Shown piece after piece: positions 14,012 through 26,200 of a stretch of 64,000 bases of DNA. The notes beneath the pieces were generated by a model. The model saw only the letters and a list, made by a program, of their open reading frames with translations. It searched no databases and was not told the origin of the DNA. Source of the DNA: Molossus alvarezi (Eukaryota; Chordata; Mammalia; Chiroptera; Molossidae); contig CM073893.1 in NCBI GenBank assembly GCA_037176705.1, forward strand, positions 20,770,074 to 20,834,073, read 5' to 3'. A program made the translations under genes and the position numbers. Position 1 is the stretch's first letter, and every line of letters starts with the position of its first letter.

Positions 14012-14467
14012 AGGGAGAGGAGAGGGGATGGAAGAGGGAGAGGAGAGGGGATTGAAGAGGGAGAGGAGACGGGAGTGAAGAGGGAGAGGAGAGGGGACGG
14101 AAGAGGGAGAGGAGAGGGGACTGAAGGGGGAGAGGAGAGGGGATGGAAGAGGGAGAGGAGAGGCAATGGAAGAGGGAGATGAGAGGGGACTGAGGAGGAC
14201 AGGAGAGGGGACTGAAGAGGGAGTGGAGAGGGGACTGAAGAGGAGAGGAGAGGGGATGGAAGAGGGAGAGGAGAGGGGATTGAAGAGGGAGAGGAGACGG
14301 GAGTGAAGAGGGAGAGGAGAGGGGACGGAAGAGGGAGAGGAGAGGGGACTGAAGGGGGAGAGGAGAGGGGATGGAAGAGGGAGAGGAGAGGCAATGGAAG
14401 AGGGAGATGAGAGGGGACTGAGGAGGACAGGAGAGGGGACTGAAGAGCGAGAGGAGAGGGGACTGAG
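14012..14467. repeat. 228-bp tandem duplication inside the array
   Basis: The rare words GAGACGGGAGTG (14068 and 14296) and AGGCAATGG (14161 and 14389) both recur at exactly 228 bp, about ten units. The second copy differs at GAAGAGCGAG. This is a fresh local duplication. Confidence 0.85.
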
Positions 14468-17400
14468 GAGGAGAGGATAGGAGACTGAGGAGGAGAGGAG
14501 AGGGGACTGAAGAGGAGAGGAGAGGGGACTGAAGAGGAGAGGAGAGGGGACTGAAAAGGGAGAGGAAGGGGACTGAAGAGGAGAGGAGAGGGGACTGAAG
14601 AGGAAGAGGAGAGGGGACTGAAGAGGAAGAGGAGAGGTTACTGAAGAGGGAGAGAAGAGGGGACTGAAGAGGGAGAGGAGATGGGACTGAAGAGGAGAGG
14701 AGAGGGGACTGAAGAGGGAGAGGAGAGGGGATGGAAGAGGGAGAGGAGAGGGGATGGAAGAGGGAGAGGAGAGGGGACTGAAGAGGAAGAGGAGAGGGGA
14801 CTGAAGAGGGAGAGAGGAGGGGACAGAAGAGGAAGAGGAGGGGGGACTGAGGAGGAGAGGAGAGGGGACTGAAGAGGAGAGGAGAGGGGACTGAAGAGGA
14901 GAGGAGAGGGGACTGAAGAGGAAGAGAAGAGGGGACTGAAGAGGAAGAGGAGAGGTTACTGAAGAGGGAGAGGAGAGGGGAATGAAGAGCGAGAGGACAG
15001 GGGATTGAAGAGGGAGAGGAGAGGGGACTGAAGAGGGAGAGGAGAGGGGACTGAAGAGGGAGAGGAGAGGGGACTGAAGAGGGAGAGGAGAGGGAACTGA
15101 AGAGGGAGAGGTTAGGGGACTGAAGAGGGAGAGGAGAGGGGACTGAAGAGGGAGAGGAGAGGGGATTGAAGAGGGAGAGGAGAGGGGACTGAAGAGGGAG
15201 AGGAGAGTGGACTGAAGAGGGAGAGGAGAGGGGACTGAAGAGGGAGAGGAGAGGGGACTGAAGAGGGAGAGGAGAGGGGACTGAAGAGGGAGAGGAGAGG
15301 GGACGGAAGAGGGAGAGGAGAGGGGACTGAGGAGGGAGAAGAGAGGGGATGGAAGAGGGAGAGGAGAGGGGACTGAAGAAGGAGAGGAGAGGGGACTGAA
15401 GAGGGAGAGGAGAGGGGATGGAAGAGGGAGAGGAGAGGGGACTGAAGAGGGAGAGGAGAGGGGACTGACGAGGGAGAGGAGAGGGGATGGAAGAGGGAGA
15501 GGAGAGGGGACTGAAGAGAAAGAGGAGAGGGGACTGAAGAGGGAGAGGAGAGGGGACTGAAGAGGGAGAGGAGAGGGGACTGAAGAGGGAGAGGAGAGGG
15601 GATGTAAGAGGGAGAGGAGAGGGGACTGAAGAGGAAGAGGAGAGGGGACTGAAGAAGAGAGGAGAGGGGACTGAAGAGGGAGAGGAGAGGGGATGGAAGA
15701 GGAAGAGGAGAGGGGACTGAAGATGGAGAGGAGAGGGGACTGAAGAGGGAGAAGAGAGGGGACTGAAGAAGAGAGGAGAGGGGACTGAAAAGGGAGAGGA
15801 GAGGGGAATGAAGAGCGAGAGGACAGGGGATTGAAGAGGGAGAGGAGAGGGGACTGAAGAGGGAGAGGAGAGGGGACTGAAGAGGGAGAGGAGAGGGAAC
15901 TGAAGAGGGAGAGGAGAGGTGACTGAAGAGGAGAGGAGAGGGGACTGAAGAGGGAGAGGAGAGGGGACTGAAGAGGAGAGGAGAGGGGACTGAAGAGGGA
16001 GAGGAGAGGGGACTGAAGAGGGAGAGGAGAGAGGACTGAAGAGGGAGAGGAGAGTGGATGGAAGAGGGAGAGGAGAGGGGACTGAAGAGGGAGAGGACAC
16101 GGGACTGAAGAGGGAGAGGAGAGGGGACTGAAGGGGGAGAGGAGAGGGGATGGAAGAGGGAGAGGAGAGGGGATGGAAGAGGGAGATGAGAGGGGACTGA
16201 GGAGGACAGGAGAGGGGACTGAAAGGGAGAGGAGAGGGGAATGAGGAGGAGAGGATAGGAGACTGAGGAGGAGAGGAGAGGGGACTGAAGAGGAGAGGAG
16301 AGGGGACTGAAGAGGAGAGGAGTGGGGACTGAAGAGGGAGAGGAGAGGGGACTGAAGAGGAGAGGAGAGGGGACTGAAGAGGAAGAGGAGAGGGGACTGA
16401 AGAGGAAGAGGAGAGGTTACTGAAGAGGGAGAGAAGAGGGGACTGAAGAGGGAGAGGAGAGGGGACTGAAGAGGAGAGGAGAGGGGACTGAAGAGGGAGA
16501 GGAGAGGGGATGGAAGAGGGAGAGGAGAGGGGATGGAAGAGGGAGAGGAGAGGGGACTGAAGAGGAAGAGGAGAGGGGACTGAAGAGGGAGAGAGGAGGG
16601 GACAGAAGAGGAAGAGGAGGGGGGACTGAGGAGGAGAGGAGAGGGGACTGAAGAGGAGAGGAGAGGGGACTGAAGAGGAGAGGAGAGGGGACTGAAGAGG
16701 AAGAGAAGAGGGGACTGAAGAGGAAGAGGAGAGGTTACTGAAGAGGGAGAGGAGAGGGGAATGAAGAGCGAGAGGGCAGGGGATTGAAGAGGGAGAGGAG
16801 AGGGGACTGAAGAGGGAGAGGAGAGGGGAATGAAGAGGGAGAGGAGAGGGGACTGAAGAGGGAGAGGAGAGGGAACTGAAGAGGGAGAGGAGAGGGGACT
16901 GAAGAGGGAGAGGAGAGGGGATGGAAGAGGGAGAGGAGAGGGGACTGAAGAGGGAGAGGAGAGGGGACTGACGAGGGAGAGGTGAGGGGATGGAAGAGGG
17001 AGAGGAGAGGGGACTGAAGAGAAAGAGGAGAGGGGACTGAAGAGGGAGAGGAGAGGGGACTGAAGAGGGAGAGGAGAGGGGACTGAAGAGGGAGAGGAGA
17101 GGGGACTGAAGAGGGAGAGGAGAGGGGATGGAAGAGGGAGAGGAGAGGGGACTGAAGAGGGAGAGGAGAGGGGACTGAAGAGGGAGAGGAGAGGGGACTG
17201 AAGAGGGAGATCGGAGGGGACTGAAGAGGGAGAGGAGAGGGGATGGAAGAGGGAGAGGAGAGGGGACTGAAGAGGGAGAGGAGAGGGGACTGAGGAGGAG
17301 AGGAGAGGGGACTGAAGAGGGAGAGAGGAGGGGACAGAAGAGGAAGAGGAGGGGGGACTGAGGAGGAGAGGAGAGGGGACTGAAGAGGAGAGGAGAGGGG

Positions 17401-20240
17401 ACTGAAGAGGAGAGGAGAGGGGACTAAGAGGAAGAGAAGAGGGGACTGAAGAGGAAGAGGAGAGGTTACTGAAGAGGGAGAGGAGAGGGGACTGAAGAGG
17501 GAGAGGAGAGGGGACTGAAGAGGGAGAGGAGAGGGGATGGAAGAGGGAGAGGAGAGGGGACTGAAGAGGGAGAGGAGAGGGGACTGACGAGGGAGAGGTG
17601 AGGGGATGGAAGAGGGAGAGGAGAGGGGACTGAAGAGGGAGAGGAGAGGGGACTGAAGAGGGAGAGGAGAGGGGACTGAAGAGGGAGAGGGGAGGGGACT
17701 GAAGAGGGAGAGGAGAGGGGATGGAAGAGGGAGAGGAGAGGGGACTGAAGAGGGAGAGGAGAGGGGACTGAGGAGGAGAGGAGAGGGGACTGAAGAGGGA
17801 GAGGAGAGGGGACTGAAGAGGGAGAGTAGAGAGGACTGAAGAGGGAGAGGAGAGGGGATGGAAGAGGGAGAGGAGAGGGGACTGAAGAGGGAGAGGAGAG
17901 GGCCTGAAGAGGGAGAGGAGAGGGGATGGAAGAGGGAGAGGAGAGGGGACTGAAGAGGGAGAGGAGAGGGGACTGAAGAGGGAGAGGAGAGGGGATGGAA
18001 GAGGGAGAGGAGAGGGGACTGAAGAGGAAGAGGAGAGGGGACGGAAGAAGAGAGGAGAGGAGACTGAAGAGGGAGAGGAGAGGGGATGGAAGAGGGAAAG
18101 GAGAGGGGACTGAAGATGGAGAGGAGAGGGGCCTGAAGAGGGAGAGGAGAGGGGATGGAAGAGGGAGAGGAGAGGGGACTGAGGAGGGAGAAGAGAGGGG
18201 ATGGAAGAGGGAGAGGAGAGGTGACTGAAGAGGGAGAGGAGAGGGGACTGAAGAGGGAGAGGAGAGGGGATGGAAGAGGGAGAGGAGAGGGGACTGAGAA
18301 GGAGAGGAGAGGGGACTGAAGAGGGAGAGGAGAGGGGACTGAGGAGGAGAGGAGAGGGTACTGAAGAGGGAGAGGAGAGGGGACTGAAGAGGGAGAGGAG
18401 AGGGGACTGAAGAGGGAGAGGAGAGGGGACTGAAGAGGGAGAGGAGAGGGGACTGAAGAGGGAGAGGAGAGAGGACTGAAGAGGGAGAGGAGAGGGGATG
18501 GAAGAGGGAGAGGAGAGGGGACTGAGGAGGACAGGAGAGGGGACTGAAGAGAGAGAGGAGAGGGGACTGAGGAGGAGAGGATAGGAGACTGAGGAGGAGA
18601 GGAGAGGGGACTGAAGAGGAGAGGAGAGGGGACTGAAGAGGACAAGAGAGGGGACTGAAGAGGGAGAGGAGAGGGGACGGAAGAGGGAGAGGAGAAGGGA
18701 CGGAAGAGGGAGAGGAGAGGGGACTGAAGGGGGAGAGGAGAGGGGATGGAAGAGGGAGAGGAGAGGGGATGGAAGAGGGAGATGAGAGGGGACTGAAGAG
18801 GACAGGAGAGGGGACTGAAGAGGGAGAGGAGAGGGGACTGAGGAGGAGAGGATAGGAGACTGAGGAGGAGAGGAGAGGGGACTGAAGAGGAGAGGAGAGG
18901 GGACTGAAGAGGACAGGAGAGGGGACTGAAGAGGGAGAGGAAGGGGACTGAAGAGGAGAGGAGAGGGGACTGAAGAAGAAGAGGAGAGGGGACTGAGGGG
19001 AGGAGGAGAGGTTACTGAAGAGGGAAGGAAGAGGGGACTGAAGAGGGAGAGGAGAGGGGACTGAAGAGGAGAGGAGAGGGGACTGAAGAGGGAGAGGAGA
19101 GGGGATGGAAGAGGGAGAGAAGAGGGGATGGAAGAGGGAGAGGAGAGGGGACTGAAGAGGAAGAGGAGAGGGGACTGAAGAGGGAGAGAGGAGGGGACAG
19201 AAGAGGAAGAGGAGGGGGACTGAGGAGGAGAGGAGAGGGGACTGAAGAGGAGAGGAGAGGGGACTGAAGAGGAGAGGAGAGGGGACTGAAGAGGAAGAGA
19301 AGAGGGGACTGAAGAGGAAGAGGAGAGGTTACTGAAGAGGGAGAGGAGAGGGGAATGAAGAGCGAGAGGACAGGGGATTGAAGAGGGAGAGGAGAGGGGA
19401 CTGAAGAGGGAGAGGAGAGGGGACTGAAGAGGGAGAGGAGAGGGAACTGAAGAGGGAGAGGAGAGGGGACTGAAGAGGGAGAGGAGAGGGGACTGAAGAG
19501 GGAGAGGAGAGGGGACTGAAGAGGGAGAGGAGAGTGGACTGAAGAGGGAGAGGAGAGGGGACTGAAGAGGGAGAGGAGAGGGGACTGAAGAGGGAGAGGA
19601 GAGGGGACTGAAGAGGGAGAGGAGAGGGGACTGAAGAGGGAGAGGAGAGGGGACGGAAGAGGGAGAGGAGAGTGGACTGAGGAGGGAGAAGAGAGGGGAC
19701 GGAAGAGGGAGAGGAGAGGGGACTGAAGAGGGAGAGGAGAGGGGACTGAAGAGGGAGAGGAGAGGGGACTGAAGAGGAGAGGAGAGGGGACTGAAGAGGG
19801 AGAGGAGAGGGGACTGAAGAGGGAGAGGAGAGGGGACTGAAGGGGGAGAGGAGAGGGGACTGAAGAGGAGAGGAGAGGGGACTGAAGAGGGAGAGGAGAG
19901 GGGACTGAAGAGGGAGAGGAGAGGGGACTGAAGGGGGAGAGGAGAGGGGACTGAAGAGGAGAGGAGAGGGGACTGAAGAGGAGAGGAGAGGGGACTGAAG
20001 GGGGAGAGGAGAGGGGACTGAGGAGGACAGGAGAGGGGACTGAAGAGGGAGAGGAGAGGGGACTGAAGAGGAGAGGAGAGGGGACTGAAGGGGGAGAGGA
20101 GAGGGGACTGAGGAGGAGAGGAGAGGGGACTGAAGAGGGAGAGGAGAGGGGACTGAAGGGGGAGAGGAGAGGGGACTGAAGAGGAGAGGAGAGGGGACTG
20201 AAGAGGAAGAGGAGAGGTGACTGAAGAGGAAGAGGAGAGG

Positions 20241-23200
20241 TTACTGAAGAGGGAGAGGAGAGGGGACTGAAGAGGAGAGGAGAGGGGACTGAAGAGGGAG
20301 AGGAGAGGGGACTGAAGAGGGAGAGGAGAGGGGACTGAAGAGGGAGAGGAGAGGGAACTGAAGAGGGAGAGGAGAGGGGACTGAAGAGGGAGAGGAGAGG
20401 GGACTTAAGGGGGAGAAGAGAGGGGACTGAAGAGGAGAGGAGAGGGGACTGAAGAGGAGAGGAGAGGGGACTGAAGAGGAGAGGAGAGGGGACTGAAGGG
20501 GGAGAGGAGAGGGGACTGAGGAGGACAGGAGAGGGGACTGAAGAGGGAGATGAGAAGGGACTGAGGAGGAGAGGAGAGGGGACTGAAGAGGAGAGGAGAG
20601 GGGACTGAAGAGGAAGAGGAGGGTGGACTGAAGAGGGAGAGGAGAGGGGACTGAAGAGGAAGAACAGGGGGGACTGAAGAGGAAGAGGAGAGGGGACTGA
20701 AGAGGGAGAGGAGAGGGGACTGAAGAGGGAGAGGAGAGGGGACTGAAGAGTAGAGGAGAGGGGACGGAATAGGGAGAGGAGAGGGGATGGAAGAGGGAGA
20801 GGAGAGGGGACTGAAGAGGGAGAGGAGAGGGGACTGAAGAGGAAGAGCAGGGGGGACTGAAGAGGGAGAGGAGAGGGGACTGAAGAGGAAGAACAGGTGG
20901 GACTGAAGAGGAAGAGGAGAGGGGACTGAAGAGGGAGAGGAGAGGGGACTGAAGAGGGAGAGGAGAGGGGACTGAAGAGTAGAGGAGAGGGGACTGAAGA
21001 GGGAGAGGAGAGGGGACTGAAGAGGGAGAGGAGAGGGAACTGAAGAGGGAGAGGAGAGGTGACTGAAGAGGGAGAGGAGAGGGGACTGAAGAGGGAGAGG
21101 AGAGGGGATGGAAGAGGGAGAGGAGAGGGGATGGAAGAGGGAGAGGAGAGGGGACTGAAGAGGGAGAGGAGCGGGGACTAAAGAGGGAGAGGAGAGGGGA
21201 TGGAAGAGGGAGAGGAGAGGGGACTGAAGAGGGAGAGGAGAGGGGATGGAAGAGGGAGAGGAGAGGGGACTGAAGAGGGAGAGGAGCGGGGACTAAAGAG
21301 GGAGAGGAGAGGGGATGGAAGAGAGAGAGGAGAGGGGACTGAAGAGGGAGAGGAGCGGGGACTAAAGAGGGAGAGGAGAGGGGATGGAAGAGGGAGAGGA
21401 GAGGGGACTGAAGAGGGAGAGGAGCGGGGACTAAAGAGGGAGAGGAGAGGGGACTGAAGAGGGAGAGGAGAGGGGACTGAAGAGGAGAGGAGAGGGGATG
21501 GAAGAGGGAGAGGAGAGGGTACTGAAGAGGGAGAGGAGAGGGGACTGAGGAGGAGAGGAGAGTGGACCGAAGAGGGAGAGAGGAGGGGACTGAAGAGGGA
21601 GAGGAGAGGGGACTGAAGAGTAGAGGAGAGGGGACTGAAGAGGGAGAGGAGAGGGGACTGAAGAGGGAGAGGAGAGGGAACTGAAGAGGGAGAGGAGAGG
21701 TGACTGAAGAGGGAGAGGAGAGGGGACTGAAGAGGGAGAGGAGAGGGAACTGAAGAGGGAGAGGAGAGGTGACTGAAGAGGGAGAGGAGGGGGAACTGAA
21801 GAGGGAGAGGAGAGGGGACTGAAGAGGGAGAGGAGAGGGAACTGAAGAGGGAGAGGAGAGGTGACTGAAGAGGGAGAGGAGGGGGAACTGAAGAGGAAGA
21901 GGAGAGGGGATGGAAGAGGGAGAGGAGAGGGGACTGAAGAGGGAGAGGAGAGGGGACTGAAGAGGGAGAGGAGAGGGAACTGAAGAGGGAGAGGAGAGGT
22001 GACTGAAGAGGGAGAGGAGGGGGAACTGAAGAGGAAGAGGAGAGGGGATGGAAGAGGGAGAGGAGAGGGGACTGAAGAGGGAGAGGAGAGGGGATGGCAG
22101 AGGGAGAGGAGAGGGGACTGAAGAGGGAGAGGAGAGGGAACTGAAGAGGGAGAGGAGAGGTGACTGAAGAGGGAGAGGAGAAGGAACTGAAGAGGGAGAG
22201 GAGAGGGGATGGAAGAGGGAGAGGAGAGGGAACTGAAGAGGGAGAGGAGAGGGGACTGAAGAGGGAGAGGAGAGGGAAATGAAGAGGGAGAGGAGAGGTG
22301 ACTGAAGAGGGAGAGGAGGGGGAACTGAAGAGGAAGAGGAGAGGGGAAGGAAGAGGGAGAGGAGAGGGGACTGAAGAGGGAGAGGAGAGGGGATGGCAGA
22401 GGGAGAGGAGAGGGGACTGAAGAGGAAGTGGAGAGGGGATGGCAGAGGGAGAGGAGAGGGAACTGAAGAGGGAGAGGAGAGGGGATGGCAGAGGAAAGGA
22501 GAGGGAACTGAAGAGGGAGAGGAGAGGGGACTGAAGAGGGAGAGGAGAGGGAACTGAAGAGGGAGAGGAGAGGTGACTGAAGAGGGAGAGGAGGGGGAAC
22601 TGAAGAGGAAGAGGAGAGGGGAAGGAAGAGGGAGAGGAGAGGGGACTGAAGAGGGAGAGGAGAGGGGACTGAGGAGGAGAGGAGAGGGGACTGAAGAGGG
22701 AGAGGAGAGGGGATGGAAGAGGGAGAGGAGAGGGGACTGAGAGGGAGAGGAGAGGGGACTGAAGAGGAGAGGAGAGGGGACGGAATAGGGAGAGGAGAGG
22801 GGATGGAAGAGGGAGAGGAGAGGGGACAGAAGAGGAAGAGGAGGGGGGAATGAAGAGGGAGAGGAGAGGGGACTTAAGAGGAAGAGGAGGGGGGACTGAA
22901 GAGGAGAGGAGAGGGGACTGAAGAGGGAGAGGAGAGGGGAATGAAGAGGGAGAGGAGAGGGGACTGAAGAGTAGAGGAGAGGGGACTGAAGAGGGAGAGG
23001 AGAGGGGACTGAAGAGGGAGAGGAGCGGGGACTGAAGAGGGAGAGGAGAGGGGACTGAAGAGGGAGAGGAGAGGGGATGGAAGAGGGAGAGGAGAGGGGA
23101 CTGAGGAGGAGAGGAGAGGAGACTGAAGAGGGAGAGGAGAGGGAATGAAGAGGGAGAGGAGAGGGGACTGAAGAGGGAGAGGAGAGGGGATGGAAGAGGG

Positions 23201-26200
23201 AGAGGAGCGGGGACTGAAGAGGGAGAGGAGAGGGGACTGAAGAGGGAGAGGAGAGGGGATGGAAGAGGGAGAGGAGAGGGGACTGAAGAGGGAGAGGAGA
23301 GGGGACTGAAGAGGGAGAGGAGCGGGGACTGAAGAGGGAGAGGAGAGGGGACTGAAGAGGGAGAGGAGATGGGATGGAAGAGGGAGAGGAGAGGGGACTG
23401 AGGAGGAGAGGAGAGGGGACTGAAGAGGGAGAGGAGAGGGGACTGAAGAGGGAGAGGAGAGGGGACTGAAGAGGGAGAGGAGAGGGGACTGAAGAGGGAG
23501 AGGAGAGGGGACTGATTAGGGAGAGGAGCGGGGATTGAAGAGGGAGAGGAGAGGGGACTGAAGAGGGATAGGAGAGGGGATGGAAGAGGGAGAGGAGAGG
23601 GGACTGAAGAGGGAGAGGTGAGGGGACTGAGGAGGAGAGGAGAGGGGACTGAAGAGGGAGAGGAGAGGGGACTGAGGAGGAGAGGAGAGGGGACTGAAGA
23701 GGGAGAGGAGAGGGGACTGAAGAGGGAGAGTAGAGGGGACTGAGGAGGAGAGGAGAGGGGACTGAAGAGGGAGAGGAGAGGGGATGGAAGAGGGAGAGGA
23801 GAGGGGAGTGAAGAGGAAGAGGAGAGGGGACTGAAGAAGAGAGGACAGGGGACTGAAGAGGGAGAGGAGAGGGGATGGAAGAGGGAGAGGAGAGGGGACT
23901 GAAGAGGGAGAGGTGAGGGGACTGAGGAGGAGAGGAGAGGGGCCTGAAGAGGGAGAGGAGAGGGGACTGAGGAGGAGAGGAGAGGGGACTGTAGAGGGAG
24001 AGGAGCGGGTACTGAAGAGGGAGAGGAGAGGGGACTGAAGAGGGAGAGGAGAGGGGACTGAAGAGGGAGAGGAGAGGGGACTGAAGAGGGAGAGGAGAGG
24101 GGATGGAAGAGGGAGAGGGAGGGGACTGAAGAGGGAGAAGAGAGGGGACTGAAGAGGGAGAGGAGCGGGGACGGAAGAGGGAGAGGAGAGGGGACTGAAG
24201 AGGGAGAGGAGAGGGGACTGAAGAGGGAGAGGAGAGGGGACTGCGGAGGAGAGGAGAGGGGACTGAAGAGGGAGAGGAGAGGGGACTGAAGAGGGAGAGG
24301 AGAGGGGACTGAAGAGGGAGAGGAGAGGGGACTGAAGAGGGAGAGGAGAGGGGACTGAAGAGGGAGAGGAGAGGGGACTGATTAGGGAGAGGAGCGGGGA
24401 CTGAAGAGGGAGAGGAGAGGGGACTGAAGAGGGATAGGAGAGGGGATGGAAGAGGGAGAGGAGAGGGGACTGAAGAGGGAGAGGAGAGGGGATGGAAGAG
24501 GGAGAGGAGAGGGGACTGAAGAGGGAGAGGAGAGGGGATGGAAGAGGGAGAGGAGAGGGGACTGAAGAGGGAGAGGAGAGGGGACTGAGGAGGGAGAGGA
24601 GAGGGGATGGAAGAGGGAGAGGAGAGGGGCCTGAAGAGGAAGAGGAGAGGGGACTGAAGAAGAGAGGAGAGGGGACTGAAGAGGGAGAGGAGAGGGGATG
24701 GAAGAGGGAGAGGAGAGGGGACTGAGGAGGGAGAGGAGAGGGGATGGAAGAGGGAGAGGAGAGGGGACTGAGAAGGAGAGGAGAGGGGACTGAAGAGGGA
24801 GAGGAGAGGGGACTGAGGAGGAGAGGTGAGGGGACTGAGGAGGAGAGGAGAGGGGACTGAAGAGGGAGAGGAGAGGGGACTGAAGAGGGAGAGGAGAGGG
24901 GACTGAGGAGGAGAGGAGAGGGGACTGAAGAGGGAGAGGAGAGGGGACTGAAGAGGGAGAGGAGAGGGGACTGAAGAGGGAGAGGAGAGGGGACTGAAGG
25001 GGGAGAGGAGAGGGGACTGAAGAGGAGAGGAGAGGGGACTGAAGAGGAGAGGAGAGGGGATGAAATGGGAGAGGAGAGGGGACTGAAGAGGGAGAGGAGA
25101 GGGGACTGAAGAGGGAGAGGAGAGGGGACTGAAGAGGAGAGGAGAGGTGACTGAAGAGGAGAGGAGAGGGGACTGAAGAGGGAGAGAAGAGGGGACTGAA
25201 GGGGGAGAGGAGAGGGGATGAAAGAGGGAGAGGAGAGGGGACTGAAGAGGGAGAGGAGAGGGGACTGAAGAGGGAGAGGAGAGGGGACTGAAGAGGAGAG
25301 GAGAGGGGACTGAAGAGGAGAGGAGAGGGGACTGAAGGGGGAGAGGAGAGGGGATGGAAGAGGGAGAGGAGAGGGGACTGAAGAGGGAGAGGAGAGGGGA
25401 CTGAAGAGGGAGAGGAGAGAGGACTGAAGAGGGAGAGGAGAGGGGACTGAAGAGGGAGAGGAGAGGGGACTGAAGAGGGAGAGAAGAGGGGACTGAAGAG
25501 GGAGAGGAGAGGGGACTGAAGAGGGAGAGGAGAGGGGACTGACGAGGAGAGGAGAGGGGACTGAAGAGGGAGAGGAGAGGGGACTGAAGAGGGAGAGGAG
25601 AGGGGACTGAAGAGGGAGAGTCTAGGGGACTGAAGAGGAAGAGGAGGGGGACTGAAGAGGAGAGGAGAGGGGACTGAAGAGGAAGAGGAGGGGGACTGAA
25701 GAGGAGAGGAGAGGGGACTGAAGAGGGAGAGGAGAGGGGACTGAAGAGGGAGAGGAGAGGGGACTGTAGAGGGAGAGGAGAGGGGACTGAAGAGGGAGAG
25801 GAGAGGGGATGGAAGAGGGAGAGGAGAGGGGATGGAAGAGGGAGAGGAGAGGGGACTGAGAGGGAGAGGAGAGGGGACTGAAGAGGAGAGGAGAGGGGAC
25901 TGACAAGGGAGAGGAGAGGGGATGGAAGAGGGAGAGGATAGGGGACTGAAGAGGGAGAGGAGAGGGGACTGAAGAGGAAGAGGAGGGGGGACTGAAGAGG
26001 GAGAGGAGAGGGGACTGAAGAGGAAGAACAGGGGGGACTGAAGAGGGAGAGGAGAGGGGACTGAAGAGGAAGAGGAGGGGGGACTGAAGAGGGAGAGGAG
26101 AGGGGACTGAAGAGGAAGAACAGGGGGGACTGAAGAGGAAGAGGAGAGGGGACTGAAGAGGAAGAGGAGAGGGGACTGAAGAGGAAGAGGAGAGGGGACT

